Source: Streptomyces umbrinus
GTDB lineage: Bacteria; Actinomycetota; Actinomycetes; Streptomycetales; Streptomycetaceae
NCBI RefSeq assembly: GCF_030817415.1
Contig: NZ_JAUSZI010000002.1
Coordinates: forward strand, 10,577,501-10,641,500
Direction: 5' to 3'
Length of the DNA stretch: 64,000 bases
The first letter of the stretch is position 1. Every line of letters begins with the position of its first letter. The position numbers were made by a program, and so were the translations under genes. Shown piece by piece: positions 34,604 to 49,278 of the stretch. Under the pieces are notes generated by a model. That model saw only the letters and a program-made list of their open reading frames with translations, was not told the origin of the DNA and made no database searches.

Positions 34604-34654
34604 ATTCATCTGCCTATTGCGGCGGTTCAGACCTCGGGACTAGAGTCGCCAGGC

Positions 34655-35284
34655 ATGGGAAACGGTCGCGTATCTCAAGTGCTCGCCCGACAATACGATC
34701 GCATTTCTGAAAGACTTGAAAGAGGCATCGGTGGGCCCCAACTGCGCACCACTCTCGTGGGTGATTTGACCGGTCGGGTGGTGGAAATAGGTGCGGGCAC
34801 CGGACGTAATCTTCCGTACTACAGCAAGGCTGACCACGTCGTTGCCGTCGAGCCGTCCTCCGGGATGCGCTCGCAATTGATGGGGAAAATAGACAGCGCG
34901 GCACCAGCGGTCGAAGTCATCGATGCGACGGGCGAACGTCTCCCCTTTGAGGACGAGGAATTCGACGCCGCCGTCTCCTTTCTGCTTCTGTGCGTGGTGG
35001 ACGATCTCGACGGCGTGCTGACCGAAATTCACCGAGTCCTGAAGCCTGGAGGAAGGTTGTCCTTCTTCGAGCATGTCCGTGACGTCGGCAGACGCGGCCG
35101 GACCCAGGACCTGACCAGCCCGCTGCTCCGGCGCGTGCAGTTCGGCTGCCGTCCCAACCGGCGGTCGATCGAGCGCATGCAGGCCCTGGGATTCGAGGTG
35201 CAGGTTTCCGATCCGCCGGTGCCGATCAAGCCCAGGCCCCCCTTCAGCGGGCCCTACTTCACCGGAACGGCGATCCGCCGGTGA
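34655..35284 (+). CDS. Class I SAM-dependent methyltransferase
   Basis: A 209-residue methyltransferase. SAM motif I is RVVEIGAGTGRNLPYYS (about residues 41-57), the acidic residue after strand 2 is in VVAVEPSSGM, and motif II/III appear in EFDAAVSFLLLCVVDD and VLKPGGRLSFFEHV. The family methylates small-molecule O, N or C atoms; the acceptor is unknown. It is the first gene of a rightward operon of eight genes; its stop overlaps the GTG of the next gene, so translation is coupled. The ATG at 34655 is preceded by a weak ribosome binding site (CCAGGC). Confidence 0.9.
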   Translation: MGNGRVSQVLARQYDRISERLERGIGGPQLRTTLVGDLTGRVVEIGAGTGRNLPYYSKADHVVAVEPSSGMRSQLMGKIDSAAPAVEVIDATGERLPFEDEEFDAAVSFLLLCVVDDLDGVLTEIHRVLKPGGRLSFFEHVRDVGRRGRTQDLTSPLLRRVQFGCRPNRRSIERMQALGFEVQVSDPPVPIKPRPPFSGPYFTGTAIRR

Positions 35285-36141
35285 CGGGGGCGTCAGTCTT
35301 CTCGAAAGCGCTGGCCGAGGTGCAGTTCCGAGTGCCGTACAGCAGTGCGTCCTCCTATCACGAGTACTACGGGAAAGGGGCGCCGCCGTGGCGTCTGGGC
35401 CGCGGCTGCGGCTGGCAGACCTTCGAGGTCGCGCGACTCGTGGAGGAGCGGTGCGGCGCTCGCCCGACGCATCTGTATGCGGGAGGCCACTCGCCGGCGA
35501 TGTACTTCGGAGAGGGGGAGATCACAGTCCTCGACCCCTATCTGCCCCATCTCGAACCGCTCCGACTGCGCCGCGCGGACACGGTGTCCGGAACGGTGCG
35601 GGCAGGTACGGACGCCTATCCGCTCAGGGTCCGCGCCGACGGGACGCCCGCGCCGTCACGGTTGAGCGCGACGTGGTGGGTGGGCGACGGGGTCTTCCTC
35701 CTCGAGTACTCCCGATACAGCCCCCGACGATCCGCCATGGTGACGCATCGTGCATTCACCTTTCATCTGGGCACCGAACTTCCGGCGTTCCCAGTGCCGT
35801 CGGGGTTCGCACGACGACTTCTGCTGGAGCCCATGCAGAACAACCTCTCCATCCGCGCCCTGCACCGTCAGGAACTCAGGATGGGCGAGCTCGTCCTGCC
35901 GTTCGGCGGACGACCGCGGGACCAACTGGTGGACCCCGCCTTCCTGATCGCCAAGGACAACCAGGGCCGGGTGAGCAGAGCCGGGACACCCGCGTTCGAC
36001 CGCGTACTGGAGCTGATCGCCGACGCGGTGAAGGGCACACCTGCCGAGGTCACGGAGTTCGTCATGGATGCCGCGGCGATCTACCACCGGGTCGTACCGC
36101 TCGACCAGAAGTGGCCCGAATACTCAGCGGAGGACGAGTGA
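35281..36141 (+). CDS. Unknown biosynthetic protein with NAT/transglutaminase-like Cys-His-Asp triad
   Basis: A 286-residue protein that I cannot place in a named family. The N-terminal third has Cys43 in LGRGCGWQTFEVARL, His70 in LYAGGHSPAMYFGEGE and Asp85 in ITVLDPYLPHLEPL. The order and the 15-residue His-to-Asp distance match arylamine N-acetyltransferases, which include the RifF-type amide synthases that release and cyclise polyketide chains. A link to NATs is inference from this spacing only. The GTG at 35281 overlaps the preceding stop codon, and its own stop overlaps the next GTG, so it belongs firmly to the operon. As the cluster lacks a terminal thioesterase domain, it could act in chain transfer or release. 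Confidence 0.85.
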   Translation: MTGASVFSKALAEVQFRVPYSSASSYHEYYGKGAPPWRLGRGCGWQTFEVARLVEERCGARPTHLYAGGHSPAMYFGEGEITVLDPYLPHLEPLRLRRADTVSGTVRAGTDAYPLRVRADGTPAPSRLSATWWVGDGVFLLEYSRYSPRRSAMVTHRAFTFHLGTELPAFPVPSGFARRLLLEPMQNNLSIRALHRQELRMGELVLPFGGRPRDQLVDPAFLIAKDNQGRVSRAGTPAFDRVLELIADAVKGTPAEVTEFVMDAAAIYHRVVPLDQKWPEYSAEDE

Positions 36142-36650
36142 CAACGAGCTTTTTCCTGGCCGGCGTCATGCAGGGAAGCCGCCGCGACATCGATGCCGCC
36201 GACCAGTCCTACCGTCTCCTGCTGCGCAGGATGATCGAAAGACTCCGCCCCTCCGCCGTGGTGCACGACCCCCATGAACTGGTGTTGCGGCGCTACGGCG
36301 ACCGCGTAACCGAGATCCGAGGGGCACTCGCGGCCGCCACCGACGCCCCTGTCATCGTCCGCGAGCACCTCGATCCCGAGGTGCTCGAACTCCTCGACGT
36401 GTTCCACGAGATGGCCCGGCTCGCCTCGGCCAGCGACATCTGCGTCGTCTGGCTGCCCGGACACGAACCGAGCATGGGCACCGCCGCCGAAATGTACGGC
36501 GCCTTCCAGGCGGGACGGACCGTCGTCACGATCACGGAGATGCGCTACAACGTGGCCGTTCTTTCGTGCTCGACGGTGATCCTTCCCGACCTGGCAGCGT
36601 TCTCCAACTGGCTTGCGAAGGACGGTGACTCGTTGTGCACGACATCGTGA
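36138..36650 (+). CDS. Nucleoside 2-deoxyribosyltransferase-like protein
   Basis: A 170-residue Rossmann-like protein. The N-terminal strand FFLAGVMQGSRRDIDAADQS, the strand DICVVWLPGHEPSMGTAAEM and the following YGAFQAGRTVVTIT resemble the nucleoside 2-deoxyribosyltransferase superfamily. In that family the Glu of the GTxxE motif (here GTAAEM) is the nucleophile or general base. Relatives in nucleoside-antibiotic clusters (MilB, BlsM) are CMP N-glycosidases. Whether this one is a catalyst is unknown. It starts with GTG at 36138 overlapping the preceding stop and overlaps the FAAL gene by 16 bp. Together with the PurF paralogue at 49279 it hints at ribosyl chemistry. Confidence 0.82.
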   Translation: MTTSFFLAGVMQGSRRDIDAADQSYRLLLRRMIERLRPSAVVHDPHELVLRRYGDRVTEIRGALAAATDAPVIVREHLDPEVLELLDVFHEMARLASASDICVVWLPGHEPSMGTAAEMYGAFQAGRTVVTITEMRYNVAVLSCSTVILPDLAAFSNWLAKDGDSLCTTS

Positions 36651-38404
36651 CGTCGGCTTTGCGGGAGGAACTCTCCGCACTGAACGGCGGATTCGCCCCA
36701 GCCGTGCGGGAACTCGCCAGGAAACGCCCCGATGCGGTCGCCATGACGTTCCTCGACTACGAAACCGACTGGGCGGGCCGGACGACGCGATTGACCCGCG
36801 GTGATCTCGACAGCAGAGCGACCGCGATGGCCGGACTGCTGCAGAAGCTGGCGAGTCCAGGTGACCGGGTGGCCATTCTCTGTCCCAACGGACCCGAGTA
36901 CGTGGCGGCCTTCATGGGCTGCCTGTACGCCGGGCTGTTGCCCGTAACCCTGCTGCCGCCCGAGCTCCAGCGCCGCACCGAGCGGCTGGCCCCCACCCTC
37001 GCGGACTGCGCACCCGCGGTGGTCGTCACGATCAGCCGGCATCAGGACTCGGTCGCGGAGGCACTCGCCACGGTCGGCGGCTCAACATCTCGTGCGCATA
37101 TCGTCCTCGCCGACCAAGTGGACGATGCGCACGCGGCCTCGTGGATCCCTGTGGACACGGATCTCTCCGGCACCGCCTACCTCCAGTACACCTCCGGCTC
37201 GACGAGGAATCCGGGCGGCGTCGAGGTCACGCATCAGAACATCGCGGTGTCGGTCGCCCAGCACGTCGACCGCCAACGGGTCGACGAGCACTCGACGATC
37301 GTGAGCTGGCTCCCGTTCTTCCACGACATGGGGCTCGTTTTCGCGTTGATCCTTCCGCTGGGTGTCGGGATTCCCGCGGTGCAGATGACCCCGTACGCCT
37401 TCATCCAGCAACCGCTGCGCTGGCTAGGGCTCTTCGGCGAGTACCGCGGGACACACACGATGATTCCCAACTTCGGCCTGGACGTGTGCGTGGACGCGAT
37501 CCCCGAGGAGGACAGGCCGGGCCTCGACCTCTCGTCCATACGGTATTTCGGCAACGCCTCCGAACCTGTCCGGGCGCAATCGCTGGAGCGCTTCACCGAG
37601 GCGTACGCCCCGCACGGTTTCCGGCATACCGCCCACTCGCCCTGCTGGGGTCTGGCCGAGGCCACTCTGATCGTGACCGGGATCAGCGCAGAGGCCGAGC
37701 CGGTGGTGAGCAGCTTCGACCGTACGGCACTGGCCGCAGGCCGCGTCGAACCGTGTGCAGACACCGACCCGGCGGCACGCCCTCTCGTGGGATGTGGCGA
37801 GGCCTTCCAGGGACAGGACGTCCGCGTCGTTCATCCCGCCACGGGGCAGGAGGTACCCGTCGGCGAGGTGGGCGAACTGCTCGTCCGCGGCGGCAATGTG
37901 TGCCAGGGGTACTGGCAGCGCGCGGACAGCGACGAGACGTTCCGCAACGTCCTCGACGGCGAGGCCCACTGGCTGCGCACCGGCGACCTCGGCTTCTTCC
38001 ACGGCGCCGAACTGTTCATCGCCGGCCGGACGAAGGACATCGTGATCGTCGACGGACGCAACCACCACGCGATCGACATCGAGGTGACGGTCGAGCAGGT
38101 CAGCCCTGCGGTGCGGCGGGGGCATGTCGCCGCCTTCCCGGTCGAGACGGGGGAGCGTGAACTGGCCGTCGTGGTCGCCGAGTTGCGTCCCGATGCCACC
38201 GTCGACCCGGAGGACCTGCGCACCGCGATCCGCGCCGCTGTGGCGGACGCGCACCACATCGATCTGCACGACGTCGCTCTCGTCACCCGCGGCACCATTC
38301 CCAAGACCTCCAGCGGCAAGCTCCGCCGCCGTGTCTGCCGGGACATGTACACCGGCGGGGAGCTCGCAGCGCAGATCGTGGCTGCCGATCGGACGCCTTC
38401 ATGA
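36635..38404 (+). CDS. Fatty-acyl-AMP ligase (FAAL)
   Basis: A 589-residue adenylating enzyme that activates a carboxylic acid as acyl-AMP and transfers it to a carrier protein. The P-loop AYLQYTSGSTRNPGGVEVTH, SWLPFFHDMGLV (typical FAAL HDMGL), the A5 region SPCWGLAEATLIVTG and the A8 region WLRTGDLGFFHGAELFIAGR with KDIVIVDGRN are all FAAL-like. The A10 lysine is in IPKTSSGKLRRRV. FAALs carry an insertion that blocks CoA use. It starts with GTG at 36635 inside the previous gene, and its stop (ATGA) overlaps the start of the ACP-KS gene, so the acyl-AMP is very probably loaded on that ACP. The acyl substrate may come from fatty acid metabolism or from the FabH/SDR/MDR operon. Confidence 0.94.
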   Translation: MHDIVTSALREELSALNGGFAPAVRELARKRPDAVAMTFLDYETDWAGRTTRLTRGDLDSRATAMAGLLQKLASPGDRVAILCPNGPEYVAAFMGCLYAGLLPVTLLPPELQRRTERLAPTLADCAPAVVVTISRHQDSVAEALATVGGSTSRAHIVLADQVDDAHAASWIPVDTDLSGTAYLQYTSGSTRNPGGVEVTHQNIAVSVAQHVDRQRVDEHSTIVSWLPFFHDMGLVFALILPLGVGIPAVQMTPYAFIQQPLRWLGLFGEYRGTHTMIPNFGLDVCVDAIPEEDRPGLDLSSIRYFGNASEPVRAQSLERFTEAYAPHGFRHTAHSPCWGLAEATLIVTGISAEAEPVVSSFDRTALAAGRVEPCADTDPAARPLVGCGEAFQGQDVRVVHPATGQEVPVGEVGELLVRGGNVCQGYWQRADSDETFRNVLDGEAHWLRTGDLGFFHGAELFIAGRTKDIVIVDGRNHHAIDIEVTVEQVSPAVRRGHVAAFPVETGERELAVVVAELRPDATVDPEDLRTAIRAAVADAHHIDLHDVALVTRGTIPKTSSGKLRRRVCRDMYTGGELAAQIVAADRTPS

Positions 38405-39993
38405 CGGAACTGCGGCAGTGGCTGGTGGAGCGGCTCGCCCGGCTGTGCGCCACCGAGGCCGACCGGATCGATGTCGACCGGCCGTTTCGGGAGTACGGAC
38501 TGACGTCGAGGAACCTGGTCGCCCTGTCCGGCCAGCTGGCACAGTTCCTCGGCAGGGCCGTCGCCCCGACGATCATCTGGGAACACCCGACGGTACGTCG
38601 GCTGACCGACCACCTGGACGGCACCGCGCAGCCTGCGTCGAAGCTCCGGCACGGCGAAGCGGCCACCACCGTCCGCCCCGGCGAGACTGCCGATCGTGCT
38701 CTCGCCGTGGTCGGTATCGGTTGTCGGCTGCCGGGCGGAATCTCCACACCCGACGGGCTCTGGGAGTTCCTCCGAGCCGGTGGTGACGCAGTCCGTCGGG
38801 TACCGGAGGACCGATGGGAGGCATACCGCCTGGCATCCCCGGCACATGCCACGGTGCTCGACCGCACTACCCAATTCGGCGGCTTCCTCGACGACATCGA
38901 TGGATTCGATGCGGAGTTCTTCGGCATCTCTCCCGCGGAGTCCGCCGAGATGGACCCGCAGCAGCGGATGTTTCTGGAGGTCGCCTGGGAGTCCCTGGAA
39001 CATGCGGGGATCCCGGCGGACACCCTGGCGGGCAGCCGCACGGGGGTGTTCGTCGGCGCGAGCGGGGACGACTTCGCGCGTCGACGCATGGAGGACCTTC
39101 AGGGCATCAACGGCTGGTCGCTGCCGGGCACGACCCTCAGCGTGATCGCCAACAGGCTGTCCTACGTTCTTGACCTGTGCGGCCCGAGCCTCACCGTGGA
39201 CACCGCCTGCTCGTCCTCGCTCGTCGCTCTGCACCTGGCGGCCCAGAGCCTGCTCACGGGCGAGAGCGAACTCGCGATCGTCGGTGGCGTCAATGTGCTG
39301 CTCTCGCCCGGTGGAACGGTGTACGCCGACCAGGCGTCGGCGTCCTCACCCACCGGACGCTGCCGCCCGTTCGACGCGGACGCGGACGGGATCGTACGCG
39401 GCGAAGGCTGCGTGAGCGTCGTACTCAAACGGTACGGCGACGCGGTGCGGGACGGCGACCGGGTGCTGTCCCTGGTACGCGCCACCGCCATGAACCAGGA
39501 CGGCCGGTCGAACGGACTGACAGCGCCCAGCCCCGCAGCGCAGGAAGCTCTGCTCGCTCAGGTGTACGCCAGTGCCGGCATCCCGTCGACCGCGGTGGCT
39601 TATGTGGAAGCGCACGGCACCGGCACCCGCCTCGGCGACCCCATCGAAGCCGGTGCCCTGGGAAACGTCCTGGGGCGTGACCGGCCGCAAGCCGCCCCCT
39701 TGCTGATCGGATCGGTCAAATCCAACCTCGGCCATCTCGAAGCCGCCGCCGGTCTCGTGGGCCTGGTGAAGAACATCCTGGCGCTGCACCACGGACGGAT
39801 TCCCCCCACTCTCCACTACACGCGGCCCAACCCCGCCATCGAACTGACCGGCCTGGGGATGGAAGTGGTCTCGCGACTGACCGAATGGCCCGCGGGCGAC
39901 GGCGAACGCGTGGCCGGTGTCAGTTCCTTCGGCATCGGCGGGACCAACGCGCACGCCGTTCTCTCCGACCTGCCCCGACCCGTACGCCCGTGA
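38401..39993 (+). CDS. Polyketide synthase subunit ACP-KS
   Basis: A 530-residue didomain protein. Residues 1-75 are an acyl carrier protein with the pantetheine serine Ser36 in [14 protein letters not shown] (Thr instead of the common Asp before Ser). Residues 98-525 form a complete ketosynthase: Cys270 in TVDTACSSS, His405 in VEAHGTGT and His445 in [11 protein letters not shown]. No acyltransferase follows; the protein ends right after the KS ([13 protein letters not shown]). The AT and the rest of the module are on the polypeptide two genes downstream. The ACP receives the FAAL-activated acyl group and the KS performs the first condensation. The ATG overlaps the FAAL stop; GTGTTCATG of the next gene begins 13 bp after the stop. 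Confidence 0.94.
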   Translation: MTELRQWLVERLARLCATEADRIDVDRPFREYGLTSRNLVALSGQLAQFLGRAVAPTIIWEHPTVRRLTDHLDGTAQPASKLRHGEAATTVRPGETADRALAVVGIGCRLPGGISTPDGLWEFLRAGGDAVRRVPEDRWEAYRLASPAHATVLDRTTQFGGFLDDIDGFDAEFFGISPAESAEMDPQQRMFLEVAWESLEHAGIPADTLAGSRTGVFVGASGDDFARRRMEDLQGINGWSLPGTTLSVIANRLSYVLDLCGPSLTVDTACSSSLVALHLAAQSLLTGESELAIVGGVNVLLSPGGTVYADQASASSPTGRCRPFDADADGIVRGEGCVSVVLKRYGDAVRDGDRVLSLVRATAMNQDGRSNGLTAPSPAAQEALLAQVYASAGIPSTAVAYVEAHGTGTRLGDPIEAGALGNVLGRDRPQAAPLLIGSVKSNLGHLEAAAGLVGLVKNILALHHGRIPPTLHYTRPNPAIELTGLGMEVVSRLTEWPAGDGERVAGVSSFGIGGTNAHAVLSDLPRPVRP

Positions 39994-40006
39994 CTGCGAG
40001 GTGTTC

Positions 40007-40854
40007 ATGAAGTTCGGACTGCTTTCCGTCATCACCGACTTCTCCATCGACCCGAGAGAACTCGGACGCCAGGCGGAGGAGCGCGGCTTCGACTCCCTCT
40101 TCGTACCGGAGCACACGCACATGCCCGTACACATCGAAAGCCGGCGGCCGGACGGCGGACCGGTCGTCCCCGAAGCGATGCAGGGCCTCGACCCCTTCAC
40201 GGCGCTGTCCGCGATCGCCGCCTCGACCTCCCGACTGCTCATCGGCACCGGGATCTGCGAGGTCCCGACCCGCGATCCGATCATCCTGGCCAAGCAGGTT
40301 GCCAGCCTCGACGTGCTCTCCCAGGGCCGGTTCCTGTTCGGCGTCGGGACCGGCTGGGTACGCGAAGAACTGCTCAACCACGGGGTGGACCCCGCCACCC
40401 GGACCGCGCGCCTCATGGAATACCTGGAGGTCATGCGGACCATCTGGGCCGACCACGAGGCCTCGTTCGCCGGAGAGTTCGTCAAGTTCGATCCCATCGT
40501 CTCGCTGCCGAAGCCGGTGCAACGACCGCATCCGCCGATCCTGATGGGGCTGACCGGAACCAGGGCACTGGATCGCGTGACAGCGGCCCGGGCGGAATGG
40601 ATGCCCATGTACGGCCTGGAAGGCGAGGGCCTGGCCGAGCGGATCGCCCAGCTCAACGAGCAGGCCGCCGAGTTGGGGCTCGGACAGGTTCCGGTCACGG
40701 TCGTGGAGGTTCCGCCGGAGGAAGAGGCGGTCGCCCGGTGCATGGAGGCGGGCGTCAGCCGGTGCGTCTTCACGCTGCCTCCCGGCGAGAGGGAGGACGT
40801 GCTGCCACTCCTCGACTGGTACACGGAACTGAGCGAACAGGCCGAGTACCTGTG

Positions 40855-40855
<1 letters not shown>
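40007..40855 (+). CDS. Luciferase-like (LLM) F420/flavin-dependent oxidoreductase
   Basis: A 282-residue TIM-barrel oxidoreductase. Typical motifs are MKFGLLSVITDFSIDPRELG, then GFDSLFVPEHTHMP, LIGTGICEVPTRDPIILAKQ, and LSQGRFLFGVGTGWVREEL, which match the F420-dependent LLM class. Such enzymes hydroxylate, reduce or perform Baeyer-Villiger reactions, and some act on carrier-bound polyketides. The ATG at 40007 has GAGGTG upstream; the long frame before it is within the KS gene. The stop overlaps the start of the next PKS gene (TGATG). Its position inside a split PKS module suggests it acts on the growing chain. Confidence 0.92.
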
Positions 40856-44861
<4,006 letters not shown>

Positions 44862-44865
<4 letters not shown>

Positions 44866-47800
44866 ACGTCGGACCCGCGCAGGATATGGACATGGCGGAA
44901 GAACCGCTTGAGGGCATCGCGGTCATCGGAATGGCTGGACGTTTCCCGATGGCGGGCACGGTCGCCGAGTTCTGGCGCAACCTGCGAGAGGGCAGGGAAT
45001 GCCTGGAGACCCTGGACGATGAGGAACTCCGTCGCCAGGGCGTACCCGACTCCGTGCTGAGCGATCCCACCTATATGCGGCGTGCCGGAACACTTGAGGG
45101 GATCGAGGAGTTCGACGCTGAGTTCTTCGGTTTCGCACCGAGCCTCGCGGCCACGATGGACCCGCAGCAGAAGCTGCTGCTCGAATGCTCCTGGCACGCG
45201 CTGGAGGACGCCGGGTGCGATCCGGCACGCCACGGGGGCTCCATCGGGGTGTTCGTCTCCGGATCCGCCTGCGGCTACTACCCGTATCACGTACTGTCCC
45301 GGCACAATCTGCGCACGCTGCTGGGCGCGGGTTCGTCGTCGGCCCAAATGTCCTTGTGGTCGGCGAACGACGTCAATTTCTACGCGACACGTATCGCCCA
45401 TGCCTTCGACCTGCACGGCCCGGCACTGAGTGTGCAGACCGCGTGTTCCAGCGCACTCACCGCCGTCCATCTCGCCTGCCAGAGTCTGCTGTGCGGCGAG
45501 TCCGACATGGCGCTGGCGGGCGGTATGTCCGTCAAGGTGCCGCACCGCGTCGGCTACCTCCGAGATCTCGACTCGGTGATGTCGCCGGACGGTCACTGCC
45601 GGCCGTTCGACGCGAAGTCCGGTGGGACGGTCTTCACCAGTGGTGGGGGAGTGGTCGCACTCAAGAGGCTGAGCGACGCGCTCGCCGATGGTGACGACAT
45701 CCGGGCCGTCATCCGGGGTTCCGCGGTCAACAACGACGGCTCCCTCAAGATGGGGTACACCGCCCCCAGCGTCGAAATGCAGGCGGCCGTGGTCCGCGAA
45801 GCTCTCGCCGTGGCCGGGGTGGACCCGCGCGACGTGGGATACGTGGAGGCGCACGGTACCGGCACCGCGCTCGGCGACCCCGTGGAAGTCGCCGCCCTGC
45901 GCAGGGCGTTCGGCGAGCAGCCCGACGGGCCCTGGTGCGCGCTCGGCTCGGTGAAGGGCAACGTCGGGCACTGTGAGACGGCGGCCGGAGTCGTCGGCCT
46001 CATCAAGGCCGTCCTGTGTCTCGAGAACCAGACCCTGGTGCCCACACTCCACTTCACCGAGGCCAATCCCGAACTCGAGCTGGCAGGAGGCCCGTTCCGC
46101 ATACAGGCCGAGTTGGCCGACTGGCCCGGCCACCGGCCGCGGCTTGCCGGCGTGACCTCGCTGGGTGCGGGCGGTACCAATGTGCACGTGGTGCTGGAGG
46201 AAGCGCCGAAGCGCGATGTCTCGTCCGCGCACTCCGAACCACAGGTACTGGTGCTGAGCGCGCGTACCGAACGAGCCCTCGCCGAGTCGGGTGAGCGTCT
46301 CGCGGCACACCTTGGTCAGCGGCCCGTCGCCGACCTGGCCGACACAGCGCTGACTCTCGCGGACGGCCGCCGGGCGTTTCGCTACCGCCGAGCCGTCGTC
46401 GCACGTGACGGACAGGAAGCTGCGACCGCGCTCCGGACCGCACACCCGGTCGCCGACAGTCAGGCGACCGGCGAAGCACCAGCCGTGCTGCTGCTGTTCT
46501 CGGGAGCGGTGGAGAGCCACGCGCCAACGGCATCGGGATTGTACGAGGTTGATCCACTGTTCGCGGAACCCTTCGACCGTTGCGCGGAGTTGTTCGCCAC
46601 AGAGCTCGGCGCCGAGTTCGGGGACGCTCTCCGTCCGGACTCAGTGGGATCGTCGCAGTACCCACGGGCAGCCGAGGCACGCACGTTCTGCGTGGAATAC
46701 GCGATGGCCCGCGCCCTGGAGGGATGGGGGGTGCACCCGACCGCGGTCGCCGGCGGAGGCGTCGGTGAGTACGTCGCAGCCGAACTGGCGGGAGTGATGA
46801 GCCTCCCTGATGCTGTGCGGCTCGTCGCCGGGCGAGAACCTGCGGACCTGACACTGGCGGCGCCCACGCTGCCTCTCCTCTCGGCGGAGACCGGCAAATG
46901 GCTGTCCCCGGACGAGGCGACAGATGCCGGACGGTGGTCGAAGACTCCCGGCGCGCCTGTGCGCTGGGACGTGGTACTGGACACCGCCTTGGCCGACAGG
47001 AAGTACCTGCTCGTCGATGCGGGACCTCAACACCGGGGGCGTGCAGATCTGCACCTCGTACGCGGCCGTGATGAGGATGCCGACGACGCCGCGGTCTTCC
47101 TGGGCGCCCTGGGGGGACTGTGGGCGCACGGAGCGCCGGTGGACTGGGCGCCGATGCGTCCCGGACGTCGCCGGACCCCTCTCCCCGGATATCCCTTCCA
47201 GCGGTCGCGGCACTGGCTGGACTCGACGTACGCCGAAACACAAGCGGCGATCCAAGGGGACACGACGAACGGCGGCGCCCCGGTGAGCGCGGAGCCCGAC
47301 CTCGTGGCGGGTACGACGGAACAGGTCCTGTCCGCCCTCTGGTCCGATGTTCTCGGAATCGACTCGGTCAACCCCGACGACGACTTCTTCCTGCTCGGCG
47401 GCGACTCGGTGATGGCCGCGCAGATTGCCGGCCGCGCGCGCTCGGCCGGACTGCGGTTCAGCCCTCGGGCAATGTTCCAGCACCCCACGCTGCGGTCCTT
47501 GAGTGATGCGGTGGACCCAGACGCGACCGGTTCGACGCCCCAGGTGACCGCCGCCTCTAGCCGCCCACCGGTGTCCGGGACTGAAGAACTCCCCCTGACG
47601 CCAGCCCAGTTGGAGTTGACGGCTGACTCCTCCGTCCTGCCGGACCTGGACGTTCCCCTGGTGTTCCGCGTCGGTGACGAGGTTGCCCCGGAGGTGCTCG
47701 ACGAAGCCGTGCTGCGGGCGGTGGGCCATCACGAAGCGCTTCGGGTGGAGTTGGTCGAGCGGTCCGGGATGTGGGAGCACCGCAGGGCGGCCCTGGACGG

Positions 47801-48896
47801 CCCCCTGCTGACCGTCATGTCGTGGGAAGAGAACGGCCCTACGGGTCCTGCCGCGATGGTCGACGCCGCCGCTGCCGAGGCTCGGCGCCGTCGCATTCCC
47901 GGGAGGCGCGCCGCCGTGGAGGCTGTACTCGTCGACGGAGGGACGGAGAGGGGTCGTCACCTCGTGCTCCTGGTTCACGCCACGGCGATCGACCTCACCG
48001 CACAGCGCCTGCTCGCCGAGGACGTGACCACCGCCTGCCGCCAGCTCCTTGCAGGACGGCCGGTCAACCTGCCAGCCGTCAGCACCACCTGGCAGACCTG
48101 GTCCGACTGTCTGACGACCTGGGCGCTCGACGACGCCGTGCTGCTTGAGCGCCCGTTCTGGCTGGACCTGATGCGCCGCGCGGGCGCACGGCCGGCGCTT
48201 GCGTCCGGAGACGGCAACGCCCCAGGTGCACCGGGAGCCCGAGGACCCGTACACCTACTGCGCAGCACGGTCGACGCGTCACTGACGGGTTCGCTTCGGG
48301 CCGTGCAGAGGCGGGAGCGCCTGGGATCCGCCACGCTGGTGCTCGCGGCCGTGTCCGCGGCGCTCGCCGACGAGGCGGGTGGCGAGGGTGTACTGATCGA
48401 CGTCATGGACAGTGCGAGGAACGGCGAGTTCCCGGGTATCGATCTCAGCCGGACCGTGGGCCGCTGCACCTCCGTGCACCCGCTCGTCGTCGGCGCGAAC
48501 CGCGACGACCGGACGCGCCTGCTGAGCGATACGCGCGAGGCGCTGGACAGCATCCCGTTCCACGGCGTGCACTACGGCGTGCTGCGTCATCTTCACCCGC
48601 AGACAGCCGAGGCCCTGCGACAGCTGTCCGCTGCGGACGTGACCTTCGGTGACGGCGGAGTGCGAAAGGAGGGGACGGCCACCACCCGCCGGACGCCACT
48701 ACAAGCCGTACCACTGGGTGACCTCCCCCTCGGCGAGCCCGCCCTGGCTCGTGGCCACGCGCTCGATGTGCGCACCTACCGGCAGTCCGGCAGGATCCAC
48801 ATCGACTGGTGGTGGGACGGCGCGTGCTGCGAAGAGGAGACCGTGCAGCGCCTGCGTGACCACACTCTCGCGACGCTAGGAGGGCTCGCTCAGTAG
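44862..48896 (+). CDS. PKS/NRPS subunit KS-AT(inactive)-carrier-C(degenerate)
   Basis: A 1344-residue hybrid protein. KS (about 17-445) is complete: Cys195 in VQTACSSALTA, His331 in EAHGTGT, His370 in GNVGHCETAAG, with the NNDGSLKMGYTAPSVEMQ segment common in NRPS/PKS hybrids. The AT region (about 540-720) is truncated and dead: the GHSxG motif reads GGGVGE (Gly633 for Ser), and the central part with the catalytic His is missing. The carrier domain is PCP-like (Ser849 in FFLLGGDSVMAAQ). Residues 908-1344 form a condensation-type domain whose HHxxxDG motif is HATAIDL (1039-1045): the catalytic second His is Ala. It starts with GTG overlapping the previous stop, after GGAGG. It ends the rightward operon and overlaps the convergent BlaI gene by 21 bp. 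Confidence 0.93.
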
Positions 48897-49241
48897 CGCC
48901 GATCCGTCGACGGCCAGGCGTAGTTCCGCCCGCAGTGCGGGGTCGGCATACGCCTGGTCGACGAAGTGGGCGACCGCGTCGGTCCCGAAACTGGTGAGCA
49001 CTTTTCGTACGGCCAGGCCCACCTCGTCTCGGCATGTGGCGTGGTAGACGTAATGCCGCCCGTTGCGGTGGCGGGCGGCGGCGCCGTTGCTGACCAGCCT
49101 GGTCAGCACGGTCAGGACCGTGGTGTAGGCGAGCCGGTCCTCCCGTTCCTTGTTGAGCTGCTCCTGAACCTCGCGCCCTTGCATCGGGCGTCCGGCCGCT
49201 GAGAGGAGATTGAGGACTCGGATCTGCAGTGAAGTACTCAT
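48876..49241 (-). CDS. BlaI/MecI-type transcriptional repressor
   Basis: A 121-residue winged-helix protein of the BlaI/MecI/CopY family. The recognition helix and wing are visible: DRLAYTTVLTVLTRLVSNGA, then AARHRNGRHYVYHATCRDEV. BlaI proteins bind TACA/TGTA-like palindromes and are usually inactivated by proteolysis triggered by an M56 membrane peptidase. It is the last gene of the leftward NRPS operon, 37 bp after the PurF paralogue. A BlaI/M56 pair lies at the other end of the NRPS part (60560-61845), so a shared sensory circuit is possible. The ATG at 49241 has GGAGGG at good spacing. Confidence 0.9.
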   Translation of the reverse strand: MSTSLQIRVLNLLSAAGRPMQGREVQEQLNKEREDRLAYTTVLTVLTRLVSNGAAARHRNGRHYVYHATCRDEVGLAVRKVLTSFGTDAVAHFVDQAYADPALRAELRLAVDGSALLSEPS

Positions 49242-49278
49242 CGGTTCCCTCCGGTTGGCCGGTGCGGCACAAGTCGTG

